Notes: generated by a model not told the origin, from the sequence alone. Numbered from the stretch's first letter, positions 47,255-60,235 are shown. The stretch is 64,000 nt of DNA from Vanessa cardui (GCF_905220365.1 NC_061129.1:10726803-10790802), one strand, 5' to 3'. Program-made: numbers and translations.

Positions 47255-50200
47255 TCACGCCTGTGTCTCCCCGTCTGTGTAGTGCGAGGGCCCCTCCGCT
47301 GAGCAGACCGAGTCCTCCGGAGTACGCGACGCATCGCCTGCCTCGCTCGCCTCCACGGCACTCGCACTGCCTCCCTTGTTTTTACAACCCCGTCGAGCTT
47401 GTAAGGCCTATGTAAAAAAATCATCTCATATTACAAATTTATTTTAGAAAAATCAATACAGAATTAATTGAGCGTCCATTAATAATTATTGAATATACAA
47501 CACATATCGTGTGTGATAAAATGTATACGTAGCAAATATGTGTACGGAAAGCCAAACCATTAGTGTAAACAAACCAAAGACTGTTAAATCAGTTTATTTA
47601 ATTATGTAACTAATTTATTTTACTAAGGGATGTAGAAATTCAGCGTGTTAAAGGATAAGCTTGTAAGCTTGTCTTTTTAGCGAAAACGAGATGTGCGTGT
47701 AAAACGAATGTCTAGAAGTTTGTTTTTTGTTTTAAATTAGTGTTAAACCAATTATATAGACCAGTGTTTTCCGCAGAACAAATGAAGCATTTATCACACA
47801 TAAAAAAAGTAGCGATTGTGTTTGGTATATAGACTGAGTGCGGACGAGATCCGCTGTCAGTATTGGTAGGGACTCAGGCTGACATCAAGGGGCATGCGGG
47901 TGCTCCAATTCAGTGCGCATGCGATATATTCCACATATCCTTACCTTTTCACGACTGCCTTTTTTCTAAAGTAGGATGGAAGTGAAACATTATATTAATG
48001 AGTGTGATCGAACAGTATGAAAAGGGGAGTACCTAGTTTACATATACTTAATTATAACGATACATCATCCTTAAGATATGGCTGTTGACTGGGTGTCTGG
48101 TCATGGCATCAAAATAATAATAAAAGGTTAGTGAACTAATAAGGAAAAACAACATCAATAAAGAGTGAAAACATACTAGAAAGGAAGTGAACACAACATA
48201 ATGTAACACAAATACAAACATCAAACTTTGATTTAATTTATAAATAAAGATGTAATGATTCTTATACACCTTTTGATTTATAAAATTTAAGAATTTAATA
48301 AATCCAACGTCGATAATAAGAAGTTTTATTAGGAATCAACAATAGTAGTCACAATATTCATCAGTCATTAGTTAATTCCATTTACTTTTAAAAGCGAGGT
48401 ACGGTGCCATTACAGGAAGTTTTAGCCACCTTTCACCAATCACTGGTTTAAAACTGTTATATCCTTACTACGTGTTTTTTAACGATATTATACCCAATGA
48501 GTGGGTGAACCCACTTAAGCGGGATTGTAATAGCGCTACTTCCTACTAATATTTGTATAAATAATGACTCTTTTTTTCTTAACGCCCACAAACGAAGTTT
48601 AAGCGATAACTGTTAAAAGAAATCCCTTTTAATATTTGTCTACAGCTCTTGTATCGTATACTTTAAAAATGTGACATAAATGATTTAAAATTATATAGCT
48701 TTAAATTATGTACCTGCAATGAAAACCGCCTGTGAGGTGGCTTTCGCCCTCCGCGACGTTTGCTGATATGCGGATTGTCGCGTCGGAGCGTCTGATTGCG
48801 TAGGATCTCCAGCTGCACGTACAGTCGCTTCAACTCCGCGCGGACTTCTTCCGAGGTGGGTTCTTCCTCACCTTCCGCACCGAAACCCTCCGCTGGACCG
48901 CGGCGAGATACCTGTATCGTTTTGTTCTAATATTTTAAAGAACAATCAATTTTATTGAGGTTATTTATTTATTTTAAATATTAAAAATTTATGGGTAAAT
49001 AATATGCATTTATCAACTGGGATTCGAAACAATGTGTGAACAAAAACCTCTATAGGAGAAACACTGCAACTATATAATTATACCATGTCATGATAAAAAA
49101 TGTCCTCATACCTCCTGTGCAAGCGATCGCGCGCGGTACCCGTGCCAGAGGCGCGGCGCGAGCACGCACGCGAGCGCGGCGCCGGCGGACAGGTGCGCGC
49201 GCGCGGCCGCCGCCAGCGCCGAGCGCTCGGGCGCCGCGCCCGCCAGCGCCGCCACGCGCCACGCCGCGCCGCACAGCCCTTCCGCCCACAGCGCAGTCGC
49301 TAGCCATCCACGCTCCTAAAAACAATTAGCAAAACAATATCTTATTTGTGACTTTCCTTTTGAACTCCTTTTTTTGAATTCCCACCATATTGAACTTTCG
49401 GTAATTTAATTTGACGGGACTTTTTAATAAATAAATAAATATGAGACAACATCACATACATTACTCTGATCCCAATGTAAGTAGCTGAAGCACTTGTGTT
49501 ATGGAAATCAGAAGTAACGACGGTACCACAAACACCCAGACCCAAGACAATATAGAAAACTAATGAATTTTCTACATCGACTCGGCCGGGAATCGAACCC
49601 GGGACCTCGGAGTTCCATACCCATGAAAACCGGTGTACACACTACTCGACCACGGAGATCGTCAAAATATATAAAATCTCTACTGACCTAATAATTCTCG
49701 GTGTATATTAGCGTCACATATATGTATTTGCAAAAGTTATTGATTATATTTTGCGATAAAGATGAAAGTAACATGTAACCTGAAATGGTACATTTGCGTT
49801 TCTCGCTGCATGTGCTATTCGAAGTCCCGCTACAAGTAGGAGCAACTCGGCAGCGGCGGTGACGTGGTGCCAAGCAGCGCGGGCACAGCCTCCGCCCGCG
49901 TCTTCGTCGCATGCCGTCGTTGCAGTAAAAGCTGATAAGTAACAAGCTGCACCCAAGACCATCGCGGCAACTATTCTTAAGACCTGTAAATATATTATTT
50001 TAAGGCAATGATTCGACGTTATCAAATAACGATGTCAAATGCTATGGATCATTAACAAAAAAACTGGCCTCTGAGTCTCTCGGTGTCCAACGATGTGCCT
50101 TCCTTGTGCGGAACTCAGCGAGCAGCACCCACAACCGCAGGACGACGGAGCCGTAACACGCGACGAAGCCAAGCTCTCGTAGCCACGCTCCCGCTACGCA

Positions 50201-53200
50201 TCGCCAACGCGCTATCGATATGTATTGGGAAGCCGCCTGTAATCAAAATAATAATTTATGAAAAATATAATAAAATAATGAAAGATCATTAACATTAATA
50301 TCATATTGATACTTGCGCTTATTTTAGAGATCTGCGTTTTATGTTAAACGTTTACTGTAATAGTAGACCTCACACAAAATACAGCGCATAATTTTTTAAC
50401 CTATTGCCCATCTGAATGAAGCAAAATGATCAAGGCACAATTTTGACTGAGGCGTAGAGTTTGTAAGGGTTTTGTAAAGTCACTTGGCTGTATGATGTAC
50501 GTGAGATCTGATAACTTTTTGAGGGTGCGATCTATGAAATCATATGTGATTTCAATTGTGATGTTGTGGCAACATTTTGTTGAAAAATATTTGGCTGATA
50601 TACCAATTTTTTTAAATGAAGAAGTAAATAAAAAAAAAAAAATAGGAATCTAGTCGAAAATTGAAATTACAAAAAATATTAGAAAAACTTTTAAACAATA
50701 TTTATTAATTATACATTAAAGAATAACTTGTGAAATTTGTGATTATAATTTAAGGAAATCACACTAACTAATAATTAGAGCAGCTCCAACTTCCAACTTT
50801 TTATCACATATTAATATAAAAAAATATATCTATCGTCATACATTTGCCTCATTTTTCATACCTTGATTAGTTTTGACATACAATTTTTTCGGGTTTTTTT
50901 GCTCATAGATCATAATTGAGTTTATGTAGATATCGGCGTTATAGATATACCATGGCAGAATAGATTATAGCCTTTGTCCACTATAAAACTAAATTTAACC
51001 CAGAAATTTAATATTACATTTTAGATTAGATTATTAAACCTTGAAACCGATAAAAAAAACAACAAATAAAACTAAACTTACACCTCTTACATATTCATAC
51101 GATTACATAAGTGTGATTATGTTATCTTCAAATAAACAAAATCTTATCAATAAAACGTGCTATATTAGATAACCGAAGTCTTTTTTCTTAAGCCTAAACC
51201 TAGGTTTGAGATAGCCCCCGCACATGAGCAGTGAGGTTATACCAAAATTGAGGTTATACCTTTTTTGAAACATAACGAAGTAAAAAGCTCTTACCGAAGC
51301 ATACATCAGCATAGCACCAAGAAGAACCACTTCTAGGACGGTCCACATGCCCATGGCAACGGCCTGAAAATAAAAGTTGAGCATGATTTAAAAACAATAT
51401 TTCATTAGAAAAAAAGTCAAAACATGAGATCATAAGTATAGACGTCATCATTTATACGTAAATATAAAACAAATGTTAACTGTATTTTTAATTTTATTTT
51501 GGTTAAGTTATTAAGACCAAAAATGTAAATTATTGACTTACAGACTTTAAAAAAAAGTAATAAAATGTTGTATAAAATAAATATATATTGGTAATTATGT
51601 ATTATATATATGTACATATTTGTTAAAATATATCATTGCTGTAGCTTGCAATCTTCGGTTGAGCTTAACGTTTTTTGGCCAATTATAGAGCTTCAATTAT
51701 TATAATTTTAATTTCAATTTATTTAGAAATTTGAAACGAAATGTACTTTTACTTTTGTAATGTAAAGATAACACGTACTTTACACTTTCTCTTTTTAAAA
51801 ATGATAAATCCAATGACAAGGCATAGCAGCATGCCAGCAAGGTTGGCTGCCAGTAAAGAAGCGCGGTAGGCATCGGCGAGGCATGCAGCGGGGTTGCTGC
51901 CCAGCCCACATGGAGTGCAGTTCATCCGTCCGATTTCAGAAAGCGTTGATCTACTAATCCAATCTCCTCCACTCGCATGCCAATGACCAGAGCTGCATTT
52001 ACAATGGTACTGGAAACGAGACAAGAAAAAAGTATGAACACTACGTTATTAATATTTTAAGAAACAGAATAAATTCTACAAATTTATACATTTTATTATT
52101 ATTTATATATTCAAATTGTTCATTATTTTTTTTAGAATGACGTTAATTATTGATACAGTCTAAGAAAAAACTATATCTATAGATATCTAAGACAAAGAAT
52201 TTTAATGTTTACCCCAAGTTTTTGGTCTCTGTTTTCAGAAGGAAAAGCTTCACAATCCGTCGTAACTGGATCACATAACGGTGGCCCACCTAACCATTCA
52301 TTCATAGTTTCTTCACATGGTAAAGCTGGTATTCGACGAAATATCGCAGCGGCAGCTCGAGCCGGTCCAGCTCCTCGGGCCGCTGCCGTTCCACCCCACC
52401 ACCCCGGATTACCTTCACATGAATACCATGCATTAGACCAAAGAACGAGACTAGCGTTCCAAGCGGAAGCTAAAGTGCGCCAGAATTGTTGGAGTGTGGC
52501 TGAATTGTTTTGTTGAAAGACGATTAGTCTTGGGGGTTCTGCAATGTAGAGTATGCCAAGATGCAGCTGTGGTGCGCCCAGTGCGACAGCAGCGGGGGGT
52601 GGGTGAAGTGGAGCGCGTGCAGCGGCTCTTGCAAGGGCAGCTGCTCTAGCTTCGTCTGCAGCACCCTGCTCCACAAGCTCTGACAATGCTCGAGCGGTTT
52701 GAACAACGGCGGCCTCATATTCGCGAACATTCTGTAAACATATTTTGTGAGATTAGATTTTTTGTAGCGTAAAATTAAAACGAAGCAATATTTACTAAAA
52801 TGTACTCATTCCAAGTAGAAACCCACGAATTTGAAATGTAGTTAAAATACATTGTTTATGTTATATGAACGTCGTCTAAAATTATTGACACCAAAAGGTC
52901 TTGACAAATTATGTTTCTTACTAGATATTTAGTAGTACTGTTTTGTGACAGAGGTTTATGTGATGAGTGGTTGGTCCTACCAAGCTGGTTTACGATATAA
53001 TTAATAAGTAATTATAAAAATAGTATACAGCTGCTGATATTGTTATTTAAGGACATTATACTTTTATTTTTTTTTATGGTATAGGTTGGTGGACGAGCAT
53101 ATAGGCCACCTGATGGTAAGTGGTCACCATCACTCATAGACTATGAAGCTGTAAGAAATATTAACTATTCCTTACATCGTCAATGTGCCACCAACCTTGG

Positions 53201-55175
53201 GAACTAGGATGTTATGTCCCTTGTGCCTGTAGTTACAATGGCTCACTCACCCTTCAAACCGGAACACAACAATTCTGAGTACTGTTATACGATATGTTTG
53301 CCCTTTTGGCAACAAATACCTACTTCTATAAATCTTTTAAAGTTAAATGAGTTGTTGCGAAACAGTAGTTGAATAATATTTTTGTAAAAATAATACTATA
53401 TACTCGAGTTTATGTCCATTACGATGAAACAGCAATTTTTGAATTTCTAACAAATAAAATTGTGCTGTGAAAATGTTGACTTAAAAAAAAACAGTCTATT
53501 TTGTGTTTTCTTTGTGATATTGTAAAAAAAAAAACTTTTTTTAAACATTTGCACATGGCTGCACAATCGAGTACATTACGGCACAGATGAAATAAGTTCG
53601 ATAAAGTAAAGTAAAGGAGACAACCGGACATAAAAATGGACCTCCTCATATAAATTGTATTTTCTGAATAATTTTTTTTTCAAGCTTCACATCATACCAC
53701 ATACTGAGCACGTTTTAGCACATTTATTCTTTTTTTTTTTAACTGATTATAATTTCGAAATCTTGTTTTTTACTTGTAAAATTACAAAAAAGTTTTATTT
53801 TTTTTATTCACATCTACACATGACAGTATATTTTGAGCACATTACGGCACATTTTTAATAAATTCGATAAAGTAAAGTAGCGATGCTAACCGCTTGCTTG
53901 CAAAAAAAAACCTCGTCATAAAAATGATATTTTTTGAGTCAATTATTTTTCAAGCTACACATCATAGCACACACTGGGCACATTTCAGCAGACATTTTTT
54001 TAATAGAATTTCAAAAATTGCTGTGTCATCATAATGGACATCTAGAGTTTACGTTACGTTTAGTAAGGTAGTGATGGTAGACTAATGTTGACTTGGCTCG
54101 CCTCGTATATATGTATGTACGTAGTATGTATGTACGTGAAAACATAAATGATTTTTCCAGAAATTGTGACGCACCTGGTATTAATACTAGGAACAAGCAT
54201 AAACTTTTTACTCCAAGTACCCGATTACTCAGATTAGTATATCTTTTGTGGGTCAATGTCTACGTTTTTACAATAGGGTAACAGATAACTTTCAAAAAAT
54301 TAAATTGGAAAATTAAAAATATTTGAGAGCGTTTATGTGCTAATGACTTCTTAGTTGATTGCACACCTTGGCATTGGGAGTGAGACAAACGCCTATGATA
54401 AATAAATAATGAAATTATATTTATTGTAATTGTATGAAATCTTCAAATAGAGATAAGAATTCCCCAATAAAAATATTATCGAGAGTGCCACTTGAAATTA
54501 AGAAAAAATAAATATATGAATCCATCACAACAGTGTTATCAGATAACTTCATGTAGGTAATATTGAAGATGAAATACTCGTAATTGATCATATCCAGCGA
54601 TATCAATAGTATTTAGAGATTATTATGAATACCAAAAGAGAAAAATTAGTAATCTTTTTAGAACGCGTATAAAGAGAATATATTTGAAAATACGAGAAAA
54701 AAGAAAGATTAGCAAGTGCTAGAGAGGAAGATGCAAAGGTTATAAAATTTTAGATATGAAACGATCAGATATGTGGTTATCTTACGTAAATATCATTCAA
54801 GGAAAATTCACAGTACTTGGACTTTGTACTGTCAAAATAATAAGAGTCATTTTAATATTTGAGTCATATCATCATCCTAAGGATAATAGTATGATACAAC
54901 ATTTTAAGTATTTTTTATGAAACTCACGCAAGATAACACGGATATTAGTAGAAATGATTTAAAAAGAAATCTAATGATTCCCTAAAAATTTGTCAGATCC
55001 TGAAATTCTTATTATTTCCTGAAAATACCTGTGGTAAAGGCGGTGTCCTTTTTAGAAGTAGCGGGTCGCATGACACGGGGGCGGATGAGGGTGCGGGCGA
55101 CGGGCCGGCGGGCGCGGCGGCGCACGCGCAACATACAAGCGCCAACGCCGCACACCGCGCCCACCGCGCCCCCAT
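47255..55175 (-). CDS. GPR158/GPR179-like orphan class C G-protein-coupled receptor
   Basis: Exons (high to low): 55175-55029, 52731-52213, 52009-51779, 51363-51295, 50236-50069, 49983-49780, 49315-49112, 48911-48714, 47407-47255; all phase 0; about 630 aa. The order is signal peptide, extracellular domain, Cys-rich EGF-like part (HCKCSSGHW, MNCTPCGLG), seven membrane spans (about 273-293, 304-325, 344-364, 380-401, 417-438, 450-472, 480-502), then a tail with ELKRLYVQLEI and DNPHISKRR, as in GPR158. Other family marks: LEVVLLGAMLMYAS and LREL then EFRTRKAHRW. It acts at the plasma membrane, probably neuronal; the vertebrate member has been described as a glycine receptor. The tail is short compared with vertebrates. 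The donor at 50069 reads GAG|GCCAGT. The start could also lie further up at an in-frame MMSMILVCF. Confidence 0.82.
49414..49668 (-). mobile_element. tRNA-derived SINE (family 3) in a receptor intron
   Basis: On the - strand: A-box TCCGTGGTCGAGTAGTG, B-box GGGTTCGATTCCCGGCC, then a long unrelated body (TTCTATATTGTCTTGGGTCT) and a T/A-rich end. The head looks like a tRNA but lacks a foldable acceptor arm and is followed by a SINE body, so it is not called a tRNA gene. It lies between receptor exons 49780 and 49315. Confidence 0.7.
53067..53285 (-). mobile_element. Interspersed repeat (family 2) in receptor intron 1
   Basis: Reverse-complement copy of 22887-23176, slightly 5'-truncated. It includes ATAGGTTGGTGGACGAGCAT on the + strand. 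Confidence 0.65.
53555..54010. repeat. Imperfect tandem duplication, about 265-bp unit, in receptor intron 1
   Basis: The motif CATTACGGCACA followed by TTCGATAAAGTAAAGTA occurs at about 53572 and 53839. The motif CAAGCT[TA]CACATCATA, with ACTGAGCAC / ACTGGGCAC, occurs at about 53683 and 53946. The constant 263-267-bp spacing shows one local duplication. Confidence 0.6.
54120..54390 (+). mobile_element. LINE 3' fragment
   Basis: Frame remains (NTRNKHKL, STRLLRLV) and the sequence GCACACCTTGG match the region 45040-45290 of the other LINE. It lies in receptor intron 1, antisense to the gene. Confidence 0.55.
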
Positions 55176-55259
55176 CGCTCGCCTGCACCCCGCACTCTGT
55201 GTTACAAAGCAAACCAAGATCATAGACATCATTTTTTCAACTTCTATAATAAGCATGGT

Positions 55260-57514
55260 TTAATTACTTTTAATATTAAATCAATTGACTGACATGGAAT
55301 TTTATTATTTTTTTAAAGGTCATACAAGAATCATGTGTCCTACTAACACATCTCAACTTTGAAGTCACATTCATATAATATGTACACACTTTTGCGTTTT
55401 ACCCCGTTCATTTTTGGCAAGTTACACGTTACGTAAATAATTTATTTGAACAAAATAGATAAAACGTATTGAAAAGATATTGCAAAAACAGCAATAGTAG
55501 CTTGATTGCGGGCATTAAATAAATTTTTTTGAGTAATGGCAATACGTACTCCAGGTGTGCCAAAATGTAGTAACGATTCGCCATTTAGTTTTCTATGAAA
55601 ATGGTTTTGAAGGTAGTCGGCGATTTTGTCTTGGGATTTTTTTCTTATTTTTGCATGAGAATATACAATTTTATATCGAAAACTTATAATATAATTTTAA
55701 ATTGTGTGTATTGATATTATATTCCTTTAGTAGATTAAACTGTGAGGCGTATTATAACTTCAAAACTTAGATAATTAAACCTGTTAGATCATGTACACGA
55801 TTATTTTGATTTACGAAATCTTTATTTTACTAATGTTTTACGTAACATTCGTAAACGATTGTTAATATAAAATTAAAAGGCGTTACAATTTTCCTTGTAA
55901 ACCGTAGACACTCAAAAAAGATAAGTAATAAAATCCTATGAAATGGCAAGGTAACGGCGTAGATAATAAAGTTGAAGAATATATGATTAGAGCTCAAGAA
56001 TTTAATAAAAAAATACATCAATTTCTCTATTACCGTTATTATTATTATTTTAAATCTAGACATATATTAATAATCTACCACTGTAAGTATTTCGACTTTC
56101 CGAAGTACTTTTTCTGAAATGATATGATTTGTTTATAGTACGGAAATATTTTGTATGTCTTAAGTGCAAAAGTAAAAAGAAAGAGTTTTTTATCTTACAA
56201 AATAGTTAAATAAAATTTAAGCAATGATCTATGCGCCTGCAGGATTCCTATAGTTTTCCTTCTCAGCTATAATACGAGAACTTTTGACATATAATGAATT
56301 AAAAGATCGCTGATCGCTATGTTCCAAGTGCTTCAACACCAAACGCTTTAGGCAGTAACACTAATATGGCGTTTATATGTCCTCTATGCAGCAGGCACAC
56401 CTACGTCACACACAGCCTATGTACACACATCTGTAAGTAACGCTATATAAATAACATTATTGAAGGATTAGTTATTCTATCCATTTTTTGAGACGATTGC
56501 AGTTTTATTCCTTAACGTAGTATGATTGGTTCAATCTTTTGATTATGCTTTTCCGTTATTGATTATGCTGACGTCTGCAACTGACATGCAAATGAAGAGC
56601 TCCTTGGCGAACGCGAACAGCTTTAAACTTTGTGCTCTAATTGATTTATGGATTGCGCATATTTCCGATACGTTCATTAAAGTTCCCAGGGTTTTAGCAT
56701 ACCGATGTATCTTTAGTATCGTATTGTTTTAATTCTTTACACTTAACATTATGTTCTAAAAGTGTACATTAGAATAAATTACAATTTTGACTGTAATGAA
56801 GCTAATATTAATCTTACTAATAAAATTGCGCGTCTCTTCACACTACCGGGAATTATATTCTCTTTCGTTGCTTACTATAATGCTCCGTGTGCTAGGCTTT
56901 TGTTTTACAAGCAGTTGAATATTTCGAATGACATCTGAAACCCTGATCGATTTATGTTAAAAAGTACCTAATAATGATTATATGTTATATGAAGTTTATG
57001 ATAGTACTCTTGGCAAAAATTCGCTAGTAATTTATTGTTATGTAACCAAAATCGTAATGTGTAGAATAAACTTCTACAAATCTAAAGGTTTACTAAACTC
57101 GAAAAAACATATATTGATGATAAACTTTGTAGTCTTATGTAATACAAGAATTAAGATATTGTTGAAGACGTATAGGAAGCGCTCCCGTACATTTTGTTTT
57201 GGCGTAAATAAGAACAATCACCCAAATGATTCCATTCACAGTAGACGTCGTAGGAAATAGACATTCACTTACCAAGCTGCGATATTGATAACTGTTTATA
57301 CGACTGTATTGTATAAGAGATTCCTTCACCCATTTGCTCTGTTATTTCTACTAGAAAATATATTTATGTGTTACTTTTTCAATATCACGTGGAGAATTAT
57401 CTTAAATGTATTTTATTCTTGTTTTTGCAGTATTTAGCAGTGGAGACGATTGAAATCTCTCTGATGACTATGCATTTTGGATAAGGAACTATCTAAACTG
57501 TAATATTTATAAGA
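55260..57514. other. Spacer between the receptor and the TTAA element
   Basis: No gene is supported. The part 56170-57300 is a copy of the flank at 28115-30680 upstream of gene C. The 5' non-coding exon and promoter of the - strand receptor should lie in the first few kb; an acceptor at 55197 (TAACACAG) suggests the coding start sits in the second exon. Confidence 0.45.
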
Positions 57515-57518
57515 TTAA

Positions 57519-59775
57519 GGGGACTACATGAGCTAAATGCAAGTTTTAAAATGCCAAAAAGTATATAATCCAATGCAATAAACCAAATGAAAAAAATATA
57601 TGTTAATCTTCAGGATAGATGCTAGTTATTAATTGTGTTGAAAACATGATGTAATTGATTTGGTACGATAGAAAAAAATCGCAAAGTTACCTCTAAAAAA
57701 GTCTTTTTTTGTTTTTTAACTACACTTATATACCTTCAATAATTTTGGTCTTTTGTCAGATTATTCTACAAACAATTTACTAAAAATTTATTATCTTAAT
57801 TATTTAGTAAAATCAATAGATTTTTTTTTAAATCAGATTTTCTTATTTTCGACCAAAATGCGTAAGCATGTGTGCGTGAGCGCCTCGTACAGACACTGCC
57901 GGCCGAGGCCTGTTGCTATATAGACGTGTCGCTCTTTTCACCGCATCGTTGCGAATAAATACTCGTAGATTTTATTTTTGTGTAATTTTAATTGTAACTT
58001 AATTGTCGAATATTATTCTTTTTTGTAAATAAATATATTAAGTTAAAATAGTCTAGTTGTAGTTTGCCGTTTATTTTTTTATTAAGTTATTTTTTATAAA
58101 GTTTAATTTTGTAAACATAGGAAATAAAGTACAATCTGTGAAGAAAACTAAAAAACGTTCATATAAATTAAAAAGCCGAACATATGAAAGATAATATGAA
58201 AAGGTAAGAGTATTTAATTAGTAAACATATATATAAATATATATATTTTATAAATAATGATTATTGGAAACATTTATTAAAAACAATGCAATTAGTTCGC
58301 ATAGAATCAGATTTTTCGACATATTTCTGACAGTCACCATGGAGTATTTGGTATTAACCAAACTTGCATTGGCAAGCAAGTCCAAGAAGAATTTGCGGGT
58401 TCGATCCTCGCACTCTGAACTACAATTTTATTATTTTTAAAGGACTATATTTAAAAATATATATATATTTTATTTAATTATTATATTTTATATTTAATAT
58501 ATTATATTTTTAATTATTAAAATTTAATTGCTAACAACTATGCATTTATTTTTTCAGAATTAAGAAAATCGAAAAAAATAACACGGAAGCTATTTCTATT
58601 ACGTTAGAATTTAATTTTATCAATTTTGTTTATAATAGGAAATATAGTTATGTATGGATGAAAATTAATAATAAAAAAATAAAATAAATACAAATTAGCA
58701 CATCACATGAATATTTAGTGGTGCTTGCCTGGGTTTGAACCCGCAATAAGATGCGCGCGTTCTACCCACTGGGCCATCTCGAAATATGTAATTGTTGTGA
58801 ACCAAAGAACTAAAATATTTAGAAGTGTCATATACGTAATTCAATAATTTTTAAAGATTGGAAATGGTATCAATTGAATAGTACAAATTTTAGCTCGTAG
58901 CTTCAGTGAAAGTGGGTGAAATATTGACTGCAAGTATCCAAGATATTTTAATAACGAACGACGACGAACGAATAATTAAAAAAAAATATTTTAATAAAAA
59001 AATTGAAACGAAATTTATTTGTTTTTTTGTTAAACCAAAAATAAATAAAAATATTTGAATTTAATTGAATCAGTTTTATTTCAAATATCAGTCAAAAACA
59101 ATACAAATAATTCTAATATCCAAACTATTTTTATGAGATTTATGACTAAACCCACTGTGATTGACCGAGTTAACCAATAATTCTACTAAACCGACTTGAC
59201 GATATTATTTTTATAGTAACTTTTTGATTCTGACTTTTTTAACTTAATTTTTTTTCTTTGTGTACCGATATTAGTAAAATGAACAAACTCTACGCTTTTT
59301 GTCAGTGTACAAATTACGAACAGTTCCAATTTTATTTAATAAATCGCTTAACAAACTTATAAAATTTAAAAATAGGTACGATTTAATATTTAGTATTACA
59401 ACTAATTGAATTGATACAGTAAAAATTAAAGAAAAAAATTGTTTAAATTAACTATTTTTTGTACATAAAATAATAATAATTTATGTTTAATTAATTCAGT
59501 TTAATTTTATCATAATTTTTTAAATGACAAAAAAATTAAAATAATTCTGTTGTCCTGTCTATTTTTATGAAATCTATGATTGATAGAATTGATAGAATTG
59601 ACTTCGCTTCGCTTTCGCTCGGCGCGGCGCGTGGCGGTTCGGCGCCATCTATTGGAATATTCAGGCGTAACCTCGCCGCCTCGCTAAGCGTAGTGCGCGC
59701 GGGGACATGCCGTTTTTGTCGTTAGTGTAAGTGTGTGCGCGTGATTCTCAAGGGCAATTAGCTCCTGTAGTCCCC
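57519..59775. mobile_element. TTAA-flanked non-autonomous DNA element (piggyBac-like)
   Basis: Terminal inverted repeats GGGGACTACATGAGCTAA (57519-57536) and the inverse of GGGGACTACAGGAGCTAA (59758-59775) match at 17 of 18 positions. Both are flanked by TTAA (57515-57518 and 59776-59779), the target duplication of piggyBac elements. The 2257-bp interior has no transposase frame, carries GC-rich pieces at 57870-57950 and 59590-59740, and holds a SINE fragment at 58690-58786. Confidence 0.75.
58690..58786 (-). mobile_element. tRNA-derived SINE (family 1), head only
   Basis: On the - strand: GAGATGGCCCAGTGGGTAGA A-box and GGGTTCAAACCC B-box. About 15 nt between the boxes are missing and the body is truncated. 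Confidence 0.6.
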
Positions 59776-60049
59776 TTAATAGGAATGTTAATTTATAAAT
59801 ATATGTATGGCTATTACAGTCATAATATTAATATATATATATAAAGTATTCATAAAGTAATCTGTATATTAGTCAGTATATCATTAATAATGCTTTAGTC
59901 GTATCGGAGATGAGAGCGAACAAAACACATATCAAGACAATCGTTGAAATATTTTTTTTTAAATGACTCATAGGCAAAATCGATTGATTTGTTGTATCCA
60001 TAGTTTTCGGATAAATTATATTTATTATTGTTTGTGCTACTGATTATTT

Positions 60050-60235
60050 TCATCTAATATTACATAATATCGCAAATGTTTCTTATTTCTTCCAATATCA
60101 ATATTTGAGTTATCACAGATTATAAGCATTGTTATCGATACACAATTGTGCTTGGAAATGGAAAAATCGCAATGAAACGACAAACATATATAAAGGTTTA
60201 GGTTACATATTTTCAATAGCAGTCGAGTCATTAAG
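60050..60235 (+). promoter_or_regulatory. Promoter block of GH1 gene D
   Basis: GAGTTATCACAGATTATAAG, then GTTATCGATA, TATATAAAG (60187-60195) and TTTCAATAG occur in the same order and spacing as in genes A-C. The block begins only about 275 bp right of the TTAA element. The ATG is at 60236. Confidence 0.7.

Noticed and set aside
49575..49665. tRNA gene (clear A and B boxes on the - strand)
   Set aside because: No full cloverleaf, and the sequence runs on into a SINE body; it is a SINE head.
58320..58425. tRNA-like stretch with GCGGGTTCGATCCTCGC
   Set aside because: A B-box-like motif is present but no A-box or acceptor stem could be paired; it lies in the TTAA element.
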